From Acidobacteriota bacterium (GTDB lineage: Bacteria; Acidobacteriota; Terriglobia; Terriglobales; Acidobacteriaceae), in the NCBI GenBank assembly GCA_021781255.1, contig JAJXXG010000615.1:1-8866 (forward strand): DNA of 8,866 bases. The letters run 5' to 3'. The notes beneath the pieces were generated by a model. That model saw only the letters and a program-made list of their open reading frames with translations. It ran no database searches and was not told the DNA's origin. The translations under genes were made by a program, and so were the position numbers. This document shows, one piece after another, positions 8,292 through 8,866 of this stretch (position 1 is the first letter of the stretch; every line of letters starts with the position of its first letter).

Positions 8292-8381
8292 TCGCCGCGC
8301 CCGCGGTGCAAAACCCGGCACAAAACCCTGTCTTGCCCACTTCATGGCCGCCGCGGCTCCTTCGTCGTCTCTGCCGGCTAA

Positions 8382-8463
8382 CGGGTGCCCCAGGTCTCGT
8401 TTTTGAGACCTGGGAGGACGAACCCCGAGGACACTTGCGGGAGCACGAACCCGGTTGCCCCAC
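8382..8463 (+). repeat. Dispersed hairpin repeat, copy A (82 bp)
   Basis: This is a direct repeat of 8594-8677, differing at about six positions plus a 2-base indel. It opens with the box GGGTGCCCCA (8383-8392). A perfect 10-bp inverted repeat follows: CCCAGGTCTC (8389-8398), loop GTTTTT, GAGACCTGGG (8405-8414). Then comes a roughly 38-base linker containing AACCCCGAGGAC, and it closes with GGTTGCCCCA (8453-8462). No T tract follows the stem on either strand, so it does not look like an intrinsic terminator. It resembles repeats I recall between genes in Terriglobia genomes; copy number here cannot be judged. Confidence 0.8.
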
Positions 8464-8497
8464 CCTTGTCCTTCGCGCCAGCGGAGGACAGGGTGGG
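8459..8497 (+). repeat. Long imperfect hairpin abutting repeat copy A
   Basis: The arms CCCACCCTTGTCCTTCGC (8459-8476) and GCGGAGGACAGGGTGGG (8481-8497) pair around the loop GCCA, with one bulged T and one G-T wobble. The arm begins inside the closing GGTTGCCCCA box of copy A, so box and hairpin form one module like the first. The 3' flank AAGCACTACG has no T run. It may be a second hairpin module of the same repeat family. Confidence 0.65.
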
Positions 8498-8540
8498 AAG
8501 CACTACGCCCCCCTCATCCAACCCCACCCAACGCACTCAT

Positions 8541-8577
8541 GTCCTCTTGAGCGAGCGAAGCGAGTCGAAAGATCTGC
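8541..8577 (+). repeat. GAGCGAAGCGAG-type intergenic element, diverged
   Basis: The core GAGCGAGCGAAGCGAGTCGA (8549-8568 reads GAGCGAGCG-type sequence and ends TCGA) is flanked by short complementary ends TCTT (8545-8548) and AAGA (8569-8572). It resembles the common intergenic motif of the form ATCCTGAGCG...AGTCGAAGGAT that I recall from Acidobacteriota and other bacteria, with changed ends. It lies between repeat copies A and B and has no coding potential. The match is by recollection only. Confidence 0.5.
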
Positions 8578-8593
8578 GGTTTCATTTCCAAGC

Positions 8594-8677
8594 CGGGTGC
8601 CCCAGGTCTCGCTTTTGAGACCTGGGAGGGCGCGAACCCCGAGGACGCATGCCGGAGCACAAACCCGGTTGCCCCAC
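8594..8677 (+). repeat. Dispersed hairpin repeat, copy B (84 bp)
   Basis: This is the second direct copy of 8382-8463, same orientation, 212 bp downstream. It has the same opening box GGGTGCCCCA (8595-8604), the same perfect stem CCCAGGTCTC (8601-8610) and GAGACCTGGG (8617-8626) with loop GCTTTT, and the same closing box GGTTGCCCCA (8667-8676). After the box, copy A continues into a long hairpin, whereas copy B has only CCC-ACTA-GGG (8673-8682), which could be a collapsed remnant. Confidence 0.8.
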
Positions 8678-8730
8678 TAGGGCCGTCAACCCCTCCCAGC
8701 CCCACAATTCCCGCAACCCCATGAAAACAA

Positions 8731-8780
8731 AGCGAAAAATTATGCAACCCAATGTGCGAACGATTTTCAGCCTTTTCGCT
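8731..8780. promoter_or_regulatory. Separated 8-bp inverted repeat in AT-richer spacer
   Basis: AGCGAAAA (8731-8738) and TTTTCGCT (8773-8780) are perfect reverse complements 34 bases apart. A shorter alternative pairs GCGAA (8756-8760) with TTCGC (8775-8779). The surrounding stretch is the most AT-rich of the right end, as expected of a control region for a gene beyond the window, but I find no convincing -35/-10 pair. A chance match is possible. Confidence 0.2.
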
Positions 8781-8826
8781 AACCTTGAACTATGCCAAAC
8801 CACCAGCCGCGGTTGTAGCCGGAAAA

Positions 8827-8849
8827 GCTGGAAGCTGGCGGCTGGAAGC
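8827..8849 (+). repeat. Short direct repeat GCTGGAAGC
   Basis: GCTGGAAGC occurs at 8827-8835 and again at 8841-8849, with the related GCTGG of AGCTGGCGG between them. The array may continue past the window edge. No function can be read from it. Confidence 0.45.
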
Positions 8850-8866
8850 CAAGAGCTCAGGGGGTA

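Larger units (their letters stand above)
8254..8866. other. 613-bp gene-free region upstream of dnaE, rich in repeats
   Basis: No frame here reads like a protein. The open frames are short, rich in Pro, Arg and Ser, and run through hairpins. From left to right it holds a GC-rich dnaE leader with two CAAAACCC copies (8309-8316, 8321-8328), repeat copy A (8382-8463), a long imperfect hairpin (8459-8497), a GAGCGAAGCGAG-type element (8541-8577), repeat copy B (8594-8677), an AT-richer stretch (about 8705-8790), and a GCTGGAAGC direct repeat at the edge. It probably separates dnaE from a gene beyond the window. Confidence 0.6.

Noticed and set aside
8389..8414. Hairpin of repeat copy A as an intrinsic terminator
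   Set aside because: The stem is good, but no run of T follows on either strand; the T run is in the loop. The identical stem at 8601-8626 also lacks one.
8254..8463. 70-residue N-terminal extension of DnaE
   Set aside because: It runs through repeat copy A and a GC-rich leader, is Arg/Gly/Ser-rich, and lies upstream of the normal DnaE N-terminus at ATG 8253, which has its own GAGAG ribosome site.
8382..8677. CRISPR array
   Set aside because: There are only two long copies, 212 bp apart, separated by unrelated repeats rather than regular short spacers, and there are no cas genes nearby.
8735..8746. Minus-strand CATAAT as a distal dnaE promoter -10
   Set aside because: The hexamer fits, but no -35 appears at 16-18 bp, and it would imply a leader of nearly 500 bases through several hairpins.

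Overview
The window looks like ordinary chromosome of a GC-rich free-living bacterium, most likely Acidobacteriota, class Terriglobia (the Granulicella/Terriglobus/Edaphobacter group). Three things point that way: the fused rhamnulose-1-phosphate aldolase/short-chain dehydrogenase, the DnaE N-terminus (MSEFTHLHLHTEYSLLDG), and the hairpin repeats at the right end, which resemble repeats I recall from Terriglobia genomes. This assignment is by recollection, not by a search. I see no tRNA, rRNA, CRISPR array, transposase, phage gene or intein.

Left part (1-3753, + strand): a short AT-richer leader with a possible promoter and inverted repeat, then two genes of L-rhamnose catabolism. The first is a fusion of rhamnulose-1-phosphate aldolase and an NAD-type dehydrogenase expected to oxidise L-lactaldehyde (98-2317). 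The second is rhamnulokinase RhaB (2314-3753), whose GTG start overlaps the preceding stop by 4 bases. Together they would take L-rhamnulose through L-rhamnulose-1-phosphate to DHAP and L-lactaldehyde, then L-lactate. The isomerase, transporter and regulator are not in the window.

Middle and right part (8253-3761, - strand): dnaE, the replicative DNA polymerase III alpha subunit, followed after 11 bp by an aldo/keto reductase gene whose Shine-Dalgarno sequence starts inside the dnaE stop codon. The reductase gene and rhaB converge with only 7 bp between their stop codons, so neither has room for an intergenic terminator.

Right end (8254-8866): 613 bp with no convincing gene. It holds a mosaic of repeats: two 82-84 bp direct copies of an element with a perfect 10-bp-stem hairpin, a longer imperfect hairpin abutting the first copy, and a short GAGCGAAGCGAG-type element between them. 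Beyond these come an AT-richer stretch with an 8-bp inverted repeat and a small GCTGGAAGC direct repeat. This is the least explained part of the window. I found no clear new multi-gene system; the core genes are recognisable families.
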